Below are positions 44,594 through 57,901 of a stretch of 64,000 nucleotides of DNA, piece after piece. The stretch lies in assembly GCA_018524725.1 (NCBI GenBank), contig JAEUWP010000259.1, positions 1-64,000 of the forward strand, in the 5' to 3' direction. Both the position numbers and the translations under genes were made by a program. Positions within the stretch are counted from its first letter, which is position 1; each line of letters opens with the position of its first letter. This DNA comes from Podaxis mareebaensis (lineage: Eukaryota; Basidiomycota; Agaricomycetes; Agaricales; Agaricaceae). The notes under the pieces were generated by a model that saw only the letters and a program-made list of their open reading frames with translations, was not told the DNA's origin and made no database searches.

Positions 44594-44866
44594 AGTCGCT
44601 TACGCAGCTCTTCGGAGACTCCATTCTGTCATCAGGGTGCCTTCCGTTGAAGAATGCTGGGCGGAGAAGATCCAGTTCCATCACGCGACATTCGCCGAAT
44701 ATCTCTGTAACTCCCAAAAGTCGAAGAAATATGTGATTGAGCTTAGTGATATCTGCCAGGAGATGTGGGACCAATATTATCATATCATGAAAATGGACAG
44801 TCATCATACATATCTTCTTTTTCTACTTGCATCCTCCTAACCATTTTCACAACTTCAGGAGGCCTC
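44594..44866 (+). pseudogene. Duplicated fragment of the NACHT gene downstream
   Basis: 273 bp, about 95% identical by eye to 47,801-48,070 in the NLR gene, in the same orientation. It covers YAALRRLHSVIRVPSVEECW to DMWD-type residues and the following 53-bp intron, and ends at the same AGGAGGCCTC. It includes an intron, so it is a DNA-level duplication. It contains no NACHT motif of its own. Confidence 0.85.
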
Positions 44867-46505
44867 AGTGCGATTGGTTCGTTGTCTTCTTTGGGATCCT
44901 CCACTTCAAAATGGTCTAGTGGCAAGTCTTCGGCAGTGGGGGGTTTTCGCTTGAGCCCTTTACCACATTTAGTGAAGGCACCCGACTCCCCCACAACTCG
45001 ATGAGTGCGGCTATGCCATCGTTTGTTCCCCAGGATGTCTGGGGGGTATAAGGTTCCTGAGACAGGTCGGAGTTCGTGGCCACGTCTTTCGTATTTCGGG
45101 CATGAGCGTATTGTACTGTTGATTTCACTCTTTGGTGCCATGCCTGTTTTTCTACCGTCTGTTCACAGTGGTCTTGGTCCCATCATTCCACATGCGAAGG
45201 GTGAAACAATCCCCTTTGTCATCACATTCTTTGGCTTGAATGATCTCCTGAGGAACTATTCTTGTGTAGAACGACCGTGTTTTCGTTGTTTTCCCCTTCC
45301 TTGTGATCATGTTTTTCATCTCCTATTGAGTGACACCCAGGACTGAATGGAACGATCCTTTTCCCTTCACAAATATTGCAAGTGCCCCGCATTTTCTCTG
45401 TCCTAACGTGATCTCAGCTTACCCACTCCTCAAATCCAGTGTAGGACAGTAGGGCAGATCCGTGACTTACGGAAATACCGGGAAGGCGATGCGTCCATTT
45501 ACAGATGCCTTTCCAGACCGAGGCTCAACGCTCATTTTTCAGTCTTCCAGGATGCAAGATCATCCACTTGAATAATGTTCGTGTAGCCACGCTCTTGTCT
45601 GCTTCATATGTCCACTTCACATAAATTCGAGTGTACTCCTATGCTTTCGAAATCTCAACAACCTATTCTCCCTACCCCCTCCACACCGGCATACTATACG
45701 AGAATCAAGGCCAACAACTAACTCACAAAGTGTATGCACCTAATGAGCAGGATTTTTCCCCCCAGACTTCTAGCATCAATTGCTGAAACAAGAACCAGCT
45801 CCAAAGAAATTCAGCGCTCTTTCATAGCTTACATCGAATGGTCTGTACGCCTACACCGTCAATTGCGATGCCTCCTGACAAAGCGTTATGACTGTCTGAA
45901 GCTCAGCCTTTCTTTTGCTTACCCAAGCTGCGGGCCCAAAAATATACCTTACATGTATGACGTTCCGATGTGTACTAAGTAGCATTGAGGAAAGCCGCAG
46001 TGCTCGGGGGTTATAAGCTGACGTATTCAACTTACTGCGAGCTTTGTCAGTACCCGGAGAAAGAATAAACGCTGTAGCTACGTCGTGCGTATAAATCTCC
46101 CTCTTTCTCCAATGGAAGCTGCAACCGACATCACCTGCAGCAGACCTCCATCCACTGTTGAATCTTGTTCTCCACCATGACCGATAGCTCCTGCATATCC
46201 TCTTGCATGTCCAGTCTTCCGTCATGGACATGGGCACGACGACTAGTTCAGGTTCAGCTTAATGAGGGTTTGTTGTTTTGTTGCTCTGGTTGCCCGGATA
46301 TTATCAATAACTGTCGAATATTAGATGGGGAAGACACAGCATCAAGCGAGTCCTTTCATAGCATCAGTCCTAACTCACGTTGTCCCTTGCGCGAGTATTT
46401 TCTGGCTGGTATGTCCCACTCGAATTCGGTCTTTCCTTCATACCCGTGTTAATGGCTTTGACTGAATGAATTATCGCCAATAGGCTCGCCCCAAGTCCCC
46501 CAAAT
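44867..46505. other. Gene-free region
   Basis: Only short, unrelated ORFs on both strands. A 118-codon minus-strand ORF (44,785-45,141) partly covers the duplicated fragment and is rejected as chance. The sequence is CG-containing, unlike the transposon block. Confidence 0.5.
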
Positions 46506-46509
46506 CAAC

Positions 46510-48637
46510 ATGTCACGGCTCCAAGCTGCCTTAGCTACCGGCTTCTTGAATAACTCTCATCATTTCGTCATCAACAACTTGCAGATGTATTCCATCAACC
46601 AAGACAAAGAGGCTGGTAAGTTTGACGCTCTTCGGGGCACTTTAGAGGGAAACATAATTTGATTGTTCACTGTTTTTCGATGTTGAAATATAGTAATGCA
46701 ATGGCTAGCGCCGTATACCATCTCTGGAGCTGAGTTTGATTCCAGTGCTCGTGACCCTCCCCCGCGCTGCCACCCAGGCACACGCTTAACCGTGCTCAAA
46801 GACATACGAACCTGGCTTCATACCCCTAAACAACCCCATCAGAGGCTTCTATGGCTAAATGGACCGGCTGGCATCGGAAAATCTGCAATCATTCAAACAA
46901 TGGCAGAAATCATGTCGTCTGGGGGAGGTTGGGTGCGACCCTTTTCTTCTCCAGGCTCTACAATCACGACGACTCCTCACGCGTCTTCATTACTGTCGCG
47001 TATCAACTGGCTGTCAAGATTGAGCCTTACAGGCAATACTTAAAGACACTTATGGACCGTGACCCGAAGACGTTGGAGAAGGGGGTGAGGGAACAGTTTG
47101 AAATTCTCATGGTTGAGCCTTTTGCGAGGCAGAAGATTGGATGCCAGCAAGGTGCTTGGTCGATCTTTCTTGATGGACTTGATGAATGCCATGGTGACGC
47201 CATGCAGGTTATGATCCTTGAGCTCATCAGCAATTTCACCCTCAGATATCCTGACACTCCTCTTGTCTGGGTCATCTCCAGCCGACCCGAGCCTCACATC
47301 AGGCTCATATTCCAGTCATCCGAAGCCTCTCTCGGCCACTGGGAGTACTATATCCCCGTCGGCTCAACTGAAGCTTGTATGGATGTTGAATACTTTCTAC
47401 GTGGCAAGTTCAAAAAAATTCGAAGGAAGTACCGGGACTTGATACCACCGAGCTATCCTTGGATGACCGAGTATCAGCTCTGCAAAATCGCCAGTTTTGC
47501 ATCGGGACTATTCGTCCTAGCATCGGCAGTGACGAGTTTCATTGAGGATGAAAATATCGGCAATCCTATCGCCCAGCTCGACCTCGTCCTTGATCTCACC
47601 ACTGCGAATCCACAGCGAGACCCACTCACTCCTCTTTGTCTGTTCTATGAGAAGATCTTGGACAATGTGCACGACTGTGTGTGGCCGACTGCGAGGCAGC
47701 TCCTTGGGTATGCCCTTCTCTGGAGCGAAGCAATGCAGCGAACCAAGTATCGCTGTCCGCTTCTTTCGGCTATTGTTACTTTCGGACTGGAAGTGCACGT
47801 CGCTTATGCAGCTCTTCGGAAACTCCATTCTGTTATCAGGGTGCCTTCTGTTGAAGAATGCTGGGCGGAGAAGATCCAGTTCCATCACACGACATTCGCC
47901 GACTATCTCTGCAACTCCCAAAAGTCGAAGAAATATGCGATCAAACTTAGTGATATCTGCCAGGAGATGTGGGACCGGTATTATCATATCGTGAAAATGG
48001 ACAGTCATCGTACGTATCCCCTTTCTCTACTTGCGTCCTCCTAACCATATTCACAACTTCAGGAGGCCTCGACACAATCATTTCAAGCATGGGGTTGTAC
48101 TGCAACTCCGAAGCATTTGATGCCCACGAGGCCTGGACATCCTTGTACTGCGAAGCCCTCGACTTCCGTGCCCATTCCCTGGTTCCAAAGTGCAGATTAG
48201 TATGCCCCTCGATGACTCCAAGCTCCCTCCAGCCGCGTCATCTAGGATGTCCGCTGACATTTCGTCAATGCTTCTACATGCCTTTGGAAGTGTCCGAATT
48301 GGTGCGTTTCTCCGAACAAGCCAACTTTTCTGCACTCTTTTCGGGTGCACAAGGTGACCACGTTACTTCCTTTGCCAGATGGATACACTGTTATGTGAGT
48401 TGTTTTATTAAACACATCCCTTTGTCGATTTCTCTGACTAGTATCAATGGAGAACAGGCGCCAATCGAGCTTCTCCAGAGGGGCTTGGTGACGAAGATAG
48501 TCATCCAGGAACCGGATGCTGGCAACCCGTCTAGGAGTTGTTCTCGACCATGGGTGAGTGACACATTCGCATGGACCGGCCTTGTAAACGCTATAAACCT
48601 CGCTCTCACAGATCAGAAGCGATCGATTTTTGGATGA
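46510..48637 (+). pseudogene. NACHT-domain NLR (nwd2-like) with a one-base frameshift
   Basis: Exon 1 46,510-46,615 and exon 2 from 46,694 give FLNNSHHFVINNLQMYSINQDKEAVMQWLAPY and CHPGTRL. Walker A GPAGIGKSAI (46,861-46,890) follows. At the G-run 46,921-46,925 the frame must shift: with six G instead of five it would read GRLGATLFFSRL. The rest stays open: SRVFITVAYQLAVKI, Walker B WSIFLDGLDECHG, WVISSRPEPHI, then the winged-helix-like part with LDNVHDCVWPTARQLLGYALLW, a 53-bp intron (48,010-48,062), and an open tail to 48,637. No WD40 or ankyrin repeats follow, so the sensor domain is short or lost. These are fungal innate-immunity/heterokaryon-type NTPases. A sequencing error in the G-run is the main alternative to real loss of function. 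Confidence 0.8.
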
Positions 48638-49102
48638 GTTGCATGATGGAAACCTGGCGAAATTTCAACGTCTACAAGGTTCTTGTGACTCAATTATCCT
48701 TGTCGGAAGGGATGCCCAGAGACAGTGCATATTTGCTCAGAAAGGCAGGCACTATGTCAAAGCATGAGGCGCAATCCTTTCCACTTGCCTATGGGTGCTA
48801 GCAGTACGATATATCTTGCGTTATTTATTGGCAAAGGTGATTGGACAGGTGATGTCAACTGTATACGGGGAAATGCTGTACGGCGTATAGGAGCGTTGTA
48901 CCAATTCGTTCATATTCATGATTATTAGTGATGTTGTCAATTCGCGTTCATGAGGGGTTCGTACTTAAATAGCGCTTCATGAACAAGATCACCGGACCGA
49001 TGATCAAGCACTATGAGCTCTAAAGCGAATAACAAGCGAGGGCAATTATAAGCCCCAAGCTCGCCTTCAAACCACCACCCTCTTAATCCATCTTCCAAGA
49101 TA
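48638..49102. other. Intergenic, promoter of the SDR gene
   Basis: No gene is visible. ORFs on the opposite strand overlap the SDR start and are shadows. Confidence 0.5.
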
Positions 49103-50033
49103 ATGCCTCTACGTCCATACCACATTCTGTCCAAGATGACCAAAGACGTCATCATTGTCGGTGGACACGGAAACGTAAGGTTCCCCCCTTACTCATCCAA
49201 AACGAACTCACATTGAACTACGATAGATATCCCTTCGTCTCGCGCACCTCCTCTCTCAAACGCACAACATAACATCCATAATTCGTACACCGACACATGC
49301 ACCTGATATCGAATCCATACCCAACACGAAACCCCTCCTCCTCTCCCTCGAAACCTCGCCCATATCAGAATTCACACAAGCGTTTGAAGGTCAGGACGTA
49401 GTGTATTTTTGTGCGGGGGCGGGTGGGAAGGGCGGGGACGAGGGGACGAGGAAGGTAGATTATGAAGGTGCTGTGAAAGTGTTTGATGCGATTGAGGGTG
49501 TGCGTGGAGATAAGCCGAGGTTGATTCTTATTTCGTCTGTTGATGTTAGGGATCCGGAGAAGGTTCCTGCTCATTATGTGTGTTGTCAGGCCCGTGTCTG
49601 GTCATTCCATTTTAGAGTTGACATTGGGTGGGGTAGGACGAACAAGATATTGAGGTTTCAAAGAGGTATAGGGAGGCGCTGGGGACATATGTGGAATGGA
49701 AATATGAGGCGGATAAGGATTTGGCTAAGAGGACGTTGTTCAAGTGGACGATTTTGCGTCCGGGTGGTTTGAGAGATGAGCCTGGGACTGGGAAAGCGTG
49801 TGTTGGGAGGACGCATCTTACTCCTGGGATTCCTGTGAGTCGTGGTTTTCTTACTGTTGCTTTGGCGAGTATTCGAGTTCCGCTAGAGAGCCGACGTCGC
49901 AAAGGCACTAGCGTTATTGGTTGACCGGGAAGACGCAGCCGGGTTGGCTATTGATATCGTGGGAGGGGATACACCAATCGAGGAGGGGTTGGATGCGTTT
50001 ATCAAGAAGGGCGAGACGGATTTTCTTGGTTGA
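49103..50033 (+). CDS. NAD(P)-binding atypical SDR, 255 aa, intact
   Basis: Four exons (49,103-49,174; 49,227-49,577; 49,637-49,834; 49,887-50,033) with introns of 52, 59 and 52 bp sum to 768 nt in frame. The nucleotide-binding motif is DVIIVGGHGNISLRLAHLL, a GGxGxxG variant with His. LILISSVDVRDP, VEWKYEADKDLAKR (the YxxxK region) and WTILRPGGLRDEPGTGK follow, then DVAKALALLVDRED. This is the layout of the small extended-like NAD(P)H-binding (NmrA/SDR_a5) proteins that alter or sense redox cofactors. Start may be the ATG at 49,103 or at 49,136 (MTKDVIIV); both are in frame. It lies alone, transcribed away from the NLR. Substrate unknown. Confidence 0.85.
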
Positions 50034-51693
50034 TGTGCGTCTGTTGTGAAGAGTCGGTGGCTTTAGGTGTGAAGGAAAGGTTGGCCACGATTAATGTACT
50101 TGTAGTAAATATGTATGAAATGAACAACGTACTGTGGAAGTTTGAACCCTGGCAATTCGCGGGATCGGTGTTTGTTGTTGAAGACTTCCAAGTTCGACGC
50201 CAAGTTCGTCGCGAGGCTTCTTAATAATGAGTATGAACTGGAATTGCGCGGGCAGCTCGGAGTCTTGTCGTTCGAGAATTCGTAGTCCCTGGATTGTCAG
50301 TACCAAGAAAGGCAAGTATATGCGACACACCAGCGTTTCCCCGAAACGTCAGGTATGCGACTGCGCTTGCCTTTACTCCTGACCCATTTGCACCATGTCC
50401 CTGCTGGAGTGACATCATGACATTATCTGAAAATCGATGGATGTTGGGATCCATAGATGTTGATGTTCCTGAATGACGTCGAGGAGTCATAGCCGACGTC
50501 GATGAAAGCCAAGGCGAGGCGAGGCGAGGCGAGGCACTTAGACGATGCCCGTTATGGCAAAATTATCATTTCCTTTTAACAAAGGAATCATGTAAACTCT
50601 CTTGCAAAAATAGTCTTCGTTCTAGCGCCATGCATCATGCCAAGGCGAAATTTTACCAGAAGACAAGTCTATTAAGGCCAAGCTGTCAGATGGGCTAGAA
50701 TAACGTATGTGGATGATATAAACTCGTGCCTCGTGGAGCGAGCATGGTCAGAAGGAGCGGAGCGGAATGAATGGTGTGAGCAAGTGTCTTGTGCGGTAGT
50801 AGTGCGTTGGGGCTAAGAGGTCCGTATGTACCGAGATGAGTGCCGCAGTCATTTCCGATCTGGGTTTGGACACTGCAGCTGATAAGCCGAAAATCAACGT
50901 TTATACTCAGCCGCGATAGGCTTCGTTGCTTACCAAGCCTCGTCGAGATGTTGGGGTACCACGCTATTGTGTACCGTTATGGTCGTATCGATGGATGTCT
51001 ACATTTCAGCGCCAGTCGGTGAGTTACTTGAGTAAGACGGACACGTCATTGCAGGTGACAACACGTATCTCCTGTTGGAGACGCAGCAGGCCACCATCGT
51101 CATTGCGCAGTGAGGGCAGATAATGGGACCCAGGGCAACGGGGACTGCACCCACGTGTGGAAAGAGTAATACTATATCGGGGATTCGAGTGAGGGTGTGT
51201 AGGTTTTGGCGTAGCAGGCAAGATTTGGCCACGAGCAGTCAACGTTGGTTCAATCGATCAACGCTGGTTGATCGCAGCAGTGATCTGAGACCTACAGCAT
51301 GGCGGTCTATGCAGGAGGGTGTTCTCGAGAGTCGACCTGGAGATTATCTTTTGGCCTAGGAATATGCTTCTTGGGCGTATAGTGAGAGAATAGAGTTCTG
51401 GGACGGGGGAGATCGCCGGAGAGGCGAGGGAGCAAACCTTGAGCTTATGTGACCAATGGGCATGATTTGTATGGTGGGAACGTAAGCGGGGACCCGAGAG
51501 ATTGGTAGAGGAGGGCTGGTGTGGGAAAGAGGGAGCCAAGGGAAGGGCGCGCCAGATGAGTGGTTGTGAGGGTTGAATCTGGACATTGGGCAAAGAGAGG
51601 AGGAACCTGCAGCAGAGAGACTCAACAGAGCCACACTCTTCCACCTCCCTCCCTATTCTCCTCCAATCCATATTCCACAATCCAGAGCTTCTG
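50034..51693. other. Gene-free region and velvet-gene promoter
   Basis: No supported gene. Antisense ORFs near 50,221-50,490 and 51,258-51,680 have no family features. The last 200 bp before the velvet start are pyrimidine-rich, as is common in basidiomycete promoters. Confidence 0.5.
50511..50535 (+). repeat. Microsatellite, about five units of AGGCG
   Basis: AAGGC followed by four perfect GAGGC units. Non-coding. Confidence 0.8.
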
Positions 51694-54600
51694 ATGGCGG
51701 CGGCGGGACCTCTCTCTCAGAATGCAGCATCGGCATCGTCCCCGCGCGACAGATTGTGAGTATCAAATCTCAGTGTATTCCATCCCGTCCAGTTACAGCT
51801 TGGATTCCGTCGGACAACCCGAGTCCAAGGGAATGGATCCGTCCACTCACCCAGCACTCTGTCCCTCTCTCATATTCTCATCTCCCTCTCATCACTCCCT
51901 CCCTTCTCTCCATACTCTCCATGACCGTCCCTCACTTCCGCGATTGCTCAATACTTACCACAAACACTCCCTATCATGCTAGGATATACGAACTGATCGT
52001 CCGTCAAGAGCCGAAACAGGCTCGCATGTGTGGTGTCGGCGGCAAAGGTACCTTTACCCCACACCAGACAGTTACTTATCTCATACGTATCGCCCCCAGC
52101 TGACCGACGGCCCATCGATCCTCCCCCAATCGTCCAACTCCGTGTCATCGATCCGCTTGCAAACTCTTCTGCCTCTTCCTCCTCCGCCTCCGCACCTCCC
52201 TCAACTACCGCCGCTTCGTCTGCTTCATCTTCACACACACCGCCCTCCACGCCTCCTCCGCATTCCAACGCATCCACATCTTCCCACTATCCAAACCATG
52301 AACCTGGACCCCCACCAGACCCCGCAGCCTATGCCCAGTCCTATCTCCAAAACCCATATTACTTCATGTTCGCCTCCCTTGCCAAGCCTGATGACGATGC
52401 CGAGCTCCATTGGCTGAAGGATGGCCGCACGAGGTGCACGACGGGTTCCGTCGTTTCTAGTCTCTACCACCTAAAGGATCCACAACACAACAATGAAGGT
52501 CCGTGTTCCACATGCAGCGCGTTGACACCTCATTGATCATGATCTCATCCCTCCTTGTTCATCTTATCAGATGCCGGCTTTTTTGTCTTTCCCGATCTGA
52601 GCGTCCGTACGGAGGGTAGTTATCGACTGAAGCTAAGTCTCTTTGAAGTAGTCGGGTACGTCTCGTATACATTTTTATCTGTTCAAACGTACCTTTTTCC
52701 TCGCCATATTCCCGGGTCCTTTCGCCAATCTCATCAATCACATCCCTTTTATCTCTCTCGATCCCCTAACCGATTGACCTAATTTCTAATTACCTCTTTC
52801 TGTCTGATAGAAACAATGTTCGTCACTGCAAGTCTATCTATTCTGCACCCTTCTACGTCTACACCGCCAAAAAGTTTCCGGGCATGGAAGGTCCGTCGTT
52901 TCGCCTTTATTCTCACCCACACCTTCAATGTTCTCACGAACCCACGTAGAATCTACGCCTCTGTCGTGTTCCCTCGCCGACCAAGGTATCAAGATCCGCA
53001 TCCGCAAAGACATTCGCGTCCGCAAGCGCCCAATTCAAGCGCTCGAACATCCCCTTCCTCTTCCCCTCACCGCTCCCCATCAACAATACCCCGCCAACGC
53101 CCTCCCATCCGCCTCTGGTTCTTCCTTCCCCCAAGCCTCGGGATCTTCCGCTTCCAATCTCCAACAATATGATGATAGGGAGGGCGATAATAGTGATATG
53201 TCCGGGAAGAATAAACGAAGCCGAACGGAAGAGTATACCGGTGTAGTGAGTATGAATGTGAATATGGGTGCCGGTGGGAGTATGAATATGAATATGGGTG
53301 GTCTTGGGATGGGAATAGGTATGGACGGTTCTTCGGGTCCACCGGGTCCGCCGCTCCCGCACCAACAGCAGCACCCACATTATCAACATTCCTATTCCCA
53401 ACAGCAACAGCAGTCGCAACAAGGAGGGTGGCCGCCGCCGCCACCTCAGTCGACGGGGCAGGGTCAACCTCCGCAGACGATCCCACCTCCACCGGGTGCA
53501 GTCGTTGCTCCTTCCGCCGGTGGCCCGAATGCTGGTACTACAGGACCAATCATCCCTCCACCTCAGGAAAACACGCCCGGAGGCGTTGCTATGGGTGTGA
53601 ATGTTCCCGCCGGGATGGTGCTCGGTGGACCGTCCGTGTACGATGGAAGAGGTGGAGGATACCAACCGCAGCCTTTCGATCCTGCACCTACCCCTGCCAG
53701 TGCGGGTCCGCCACAACCACAGGCGCCTCCGCCTGGTGGACCACCACCTCCCTATCCCACATCCCCGTCTACTCAGCAGCAGCAACAACATATTCCCCCA
53801 CCACCGCAACAACAGCCCGTGTATCATGGAATGCAACAACAGCCGCCGCATCAGCAGCAGCAGCAAATGATCCCTCCTCCCCCTCAGGCACAACACCAGG
53901 CGCCTCCACCGCCTCAAGCTCATCATCCGTACTCTCATCCTCCCCCTCCAAGTGTTCAATATTCAAGTCCTGGATCCGCTGGTGCTTCGGCCGCTACGGC
54001 GGGAGGCTACTCACACCCGCCTCCTGCCCCCGTCGGTCCTCCACATTACGCGCCACCTTATGCCGGTTCCGCGAGTTCTGGTAGTGGCGCCAGTGGACAG
54101 ATGAACGTGGAACAGCAATGGAGTACTGGTGGTGGACCTACACATCCGCCACAAGCCCAGGCGACGCAGGTTCAATCAGGGTATGAAGGATACTATTCGC
54201 AACAGCCTCAGCAACCCCAGTCTCAGCCTCAGCACCAACATCAGCAGGCGCAATATGGTCCAGGTCCGGCGCCACAGCAGAGATACGATTACGCGACGTA
54301 CCCGCCTCCTCAAGCGCAACAGCAACAGCAAGGATATGGAGGGTACTATGATCAACACCAGCAGCACCAGCAACAACAGTATGGAGGATATTCGTACCAG
54401 CAGCAACCGCAGCCTCAGCCCCAAACGCAGCCGCAGCAGTATCATGCATACGCCCAACAGGGACAAGTGTCTTCTGCGCAGCCGCAAGGCCAATACGAGT
54501 ACGCGCATCATCAACAAGGAGGATTGCCACCTCCACCTGGTCCGCCTCCTGGGCCACCCCCGCCACAACATCCTCAGCACCAACAGACTTCGTATCCACA

Positions 54601-55590
54601 CACTCACCCTCAACAACACCCGCACCAACATCCCCAACACACCTACCAGCAACACCCTTCGCACCCCCAACCACCTCCACACGGACCCCCAATGATGCAA
54701 CACCAACAAGTCTACGCACAACATTCTGGTCCGCCGCCTACTGCGCCTAGTGCTACTACTACCGGTCCGCCCGCCGCGATCCCTCCTCCACCTGGTGCTA
54801 CGTTCCTTACTGCTACTAATTCTACATCTACTTCTTCGGGTCCTAGTGCAGGCGCTACGTCACCTACGACTCGACCACCACCTAACGCGATGTATCAGCA
54901 AGCACAACAAACGCAAGGTCCACCGCCTTATGCGTATACGCAGTATACTACTGCTAGTCCTTCTCAACAGTCTCATGCGCCGCCACCTTCGTCTGGATCG
55001 TCGCAGGGTCCGCCGTCGACTGGGTATGGGACTCCGAGTGCGAGTTCGAGTCCGGAATGGGGTGGGTATGCGCCGCATCATCATCCGCATCAGCCAACGC
55101 AGCAACAGCAGCAGCAGTGGGGGAATGAGGGTTATGCGCATTCCTCGGGGTCGTCTCATACGAGTCCGAGGATTGCTGTGCAGCAGCAGCAACCGCATAC
55201 GAATGGTGCTGGGGATAGGATACAGCTCGCGCCGTTGAGACATCATTCGGCTTCTGCGATGTCTGTTACGTCGAGCACTGCTGCGAGTCCTGTTATGTCT
55301 TCTGCGCATAACGGGTCTCCCCCTGATGGGTAAGCCTTTTTTTTCTTTGGTTTTGGTTTTGTACAGTTGGGATCTGATTTTTGGTGGTGTATAGGCATAG
55401 TGCTGCTTCGTATTCTGTGATTCAGTTGAGAAGCCCGGGGAGGGATGGGGCGAAGATGTTGCCGCCGCCTCCGGCGGATTTTGGACGGGAGAGAGATCGG
55501 AGGGGTAGCTTGACGACGGACCAGAGGGTGGTTGGGAAGAAGAATCCGTTGAGTATCGGGAGTATTATTTCCACTTCGAACGAGAAGTAG
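51694..55590 (+). CDS. velB: VelB-like velvet regulator with a very long Gln/Pro-rich C-terminus, 1,088 aa
   Basis: Seven exons: 51,694-51,755; 51,983-52,047; 52,100-52,498; 52,571-52,655; 52,811-52,890; 52,950-55,329; 55,395-55,590. They sum to 3,267 nt in frame. The velvet domain starts YELIVRQEPKQARMCGVGGK and DRRPIDPPPIVQL (about 23-60). A 65-residue Ser/Pro-rich insertion splits it, as in VelB proteins. It resumes with NPYYFMFASL, DAGFFVFPDLSVRTEGSYRLKL, CKSIYSAPFYVYTAKKFPGM and LADQGIKIRIRKD (to about 258). Velvet domains bind DNA with an NF-kB-like fold and form VelB-VosA/VeA complexes that control development and secondary metabolism. The remaining 830 residues are low-complexity Gln, Pro, Gly, Tyr and His, prion-like, ending in an ordered-looking SPGRDGAKMLPPPPADFGRERDRR. 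VelB rather than VosA is inferred from the insertion. The first intron (227 bp) is unusually long here. Confidence 0.88.
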
Positions 55591-57901
55591 AAGTTGGAGG
55601 GGCCGGGCTTTCTTGAGTTAGGATGTGGACTTAAGTTATCGTTCATCCAATGTCTTTTTTGTTTGTTTTTTTTTTTTTTTGCTTACGTATCTACCCGCCT
55701 ACCAACATACTTACATACCTAACTTGCGCAGTTTAGCTTTGAATGAACGTTTTGTGTGTGTGTAAATATGATAGATATTGTGTTTTTTCTTTTAGATCTT
55801 GGGTTGAGATGGCAGATCTCAGCGTGTTTACTTGTTTGATCTGTGTAGTAGAGTGAACATTCCCGATCTTTTCGCAGATTTTGACTTTTGCTGTTCATCA
55901 AGCTTTAGGCCTTCAGATGTCAAGGTGGCGTCTGTCGTGCTCGCACGTTATGACGGATTGTACCTGTTCGACTAAACAAGGTACGTCGACACGTCCCGAA
56001 TGTTAGTCGTCGACTTGGGATTGTTCATTGGCGGCGTCAGTTCAAGCAGTCGCATAGTGCAGCTACGGGCTTAGGTTCTTATAGAAACTCCTGCTTCTGA
56101 TAGGTGGCTGAGTGGAATCTGGAATCCGTATTTATCGGCTTCGATATCCTGTGAGAGACTTCCTGAGCCCCGTCGTTGGTGGAATAGGGAGCATGAGATT
56201 TACGAGGAGAGCGGGGTATCATTCGCCGCTAAATCGGGACTTTTGGAGTTTGGTTACCTCGTTGCGAGTGAGCAGAACGAGCGTAGTTTAGCTTTGAGTT
56301 GTCGATTAGTTTTGCGTCAGTTTTTATGAGAGGTTTGAGTACGGATATGGACTATGAGGGGGGGTTTTGTGCGTTAAAGGTAGCTTTGTCCAAGGTGTCG
56401 AAGCTGTTATGGGGCATATGCTGTTCACAGAATTTCTATGGATTTCGTTATCGTTATAGTTTGATGTTTCTCGAACACTCAGATTGCACAGAGAATTCCT
56501 ACCCATCGAAGTTCAGCGTGAGTGCCCCAAAGGTTAGGTATAGCCTGCGCAATCAACGTTGATACCTAAGAACGTGTTCTTCGGAGATGCTAGCCCCTTC
56601 GCAGATCTATTGCTAACCAGTACTTAAGGCTAAATTTGTCGATGACGTCAAGTCGTGTGCTACAGATGGTAGACATGGCCTTACACATTCAGTAACCCAA
56701 CTGGCAGTTACCTAGGCAATTAAAAAACGTCCCGAAGGTGAGCTGCTCACTTACCTATTACAGCCCAGAACCTTCGTTCTGCTCTTCCCAGACCCAGAGG
56801 TAGACAACTAACCAAGGATAAATGGTACAAACTTGGAAGAAGCGATCTCGTCGGGCTTTAATGTATCGACACCGCCCCCTCCCAGCTTGGATAATATCCT
56901 GCTGCGATCGGCTCCCTGGTCTCCAATCTTGACACTATCTTGATCAGGCTCGACTTTAATGGAAAGGGTACGCGAGATTGGGTAGGATTGACTCCGACAG
57001 TGACCAGTAACTTGGACTCCGTCTCAATGGTACAGCACTTAGGGTCATCGCTGGTTGATCTGGGGGACGTCACGAAGGGAGTAAACGGGCCTGAAGCAAG
57101 AAGTCTAGAATCAAGATGAGGTGTTCATATAACTCCGCAGACTGGATGAGGCTGTGCGACCAAGAGTCTTTCCTCTCACCGATACACTTGTCGTTTACTC
57201 TGCCGAAATAATGAGGTTGGATGCGTTTAGTGGAGAAGCGCGGAAAGAACCGTTGAGGACTATAACTAGATAAGCGGCGTTCACTGATATTTCTGTTATC
57301 GGGTGTGATGATATTTCAGAGCAACAACGATGCACTTCATGTTGACTTGTATCCTCCCGAGTGACCATCAGGATATGAGGGCGTCATAGTAGAAGCATGT
57401 GTCCGATCATGAGGGTTGCGATGATGAGCATGGTGTTGGGGGCAAGATTGAAAGGGCTACAAAGGTACAGAATGGTAGAGGTTGATATCAGAAAAAATCG
57501 AGCTGGATGACAAAACGATTCTGCATTAGCATACGTAGGGGAAATAAATATACCACCTAATAATACAACAAATCGAATCCGACGCGGTGCACTTCAATAT
57601 ATTCATCATTTTGCTATTGACCCATCCGAAAAACCTGTGAAACTCATCAGAGTGGACCTATGAAACCATAATTATGACACCTACTCCGTCCTTGATTCCC
57701 TGTAAGCTTCTCTTGAACTGGAGAATGGGTCATCGAAATGCTTGACCTTCCTGTTACGTTTGATTGGAAATGCAATCCGCTAAGCTCGAGGTTTTGTGGC
57801 TTTGTGAATTCCGAGCGGAGATGCCGACGTCCATTAATCCTGAAGTCACAATTCATCAACGAGTGCTTTCTCATCTCGAGTTTCCCCATCCGTGGGCATG
57901 C
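55591..57901. other. Intergenic, no gene seen
   Basis: It begins with the velvet 3' UTR, including a 14-16-base T run near 55,666. The rest has short ORFs only; one plus-strand ORF at 56,299-56,562 has no recognisable features. Confidence 0.5.

Noticed and set aside
52934..55309. Long antisense and alternative-frame ORFs (up to 341 codons) across the velvet gene
   Set aside because: They mirror the low-complexity CAG/CCN sequence of exon 6, consist of Arg/Leu/Val runs, and have no family features. The velvet frame explains the region.
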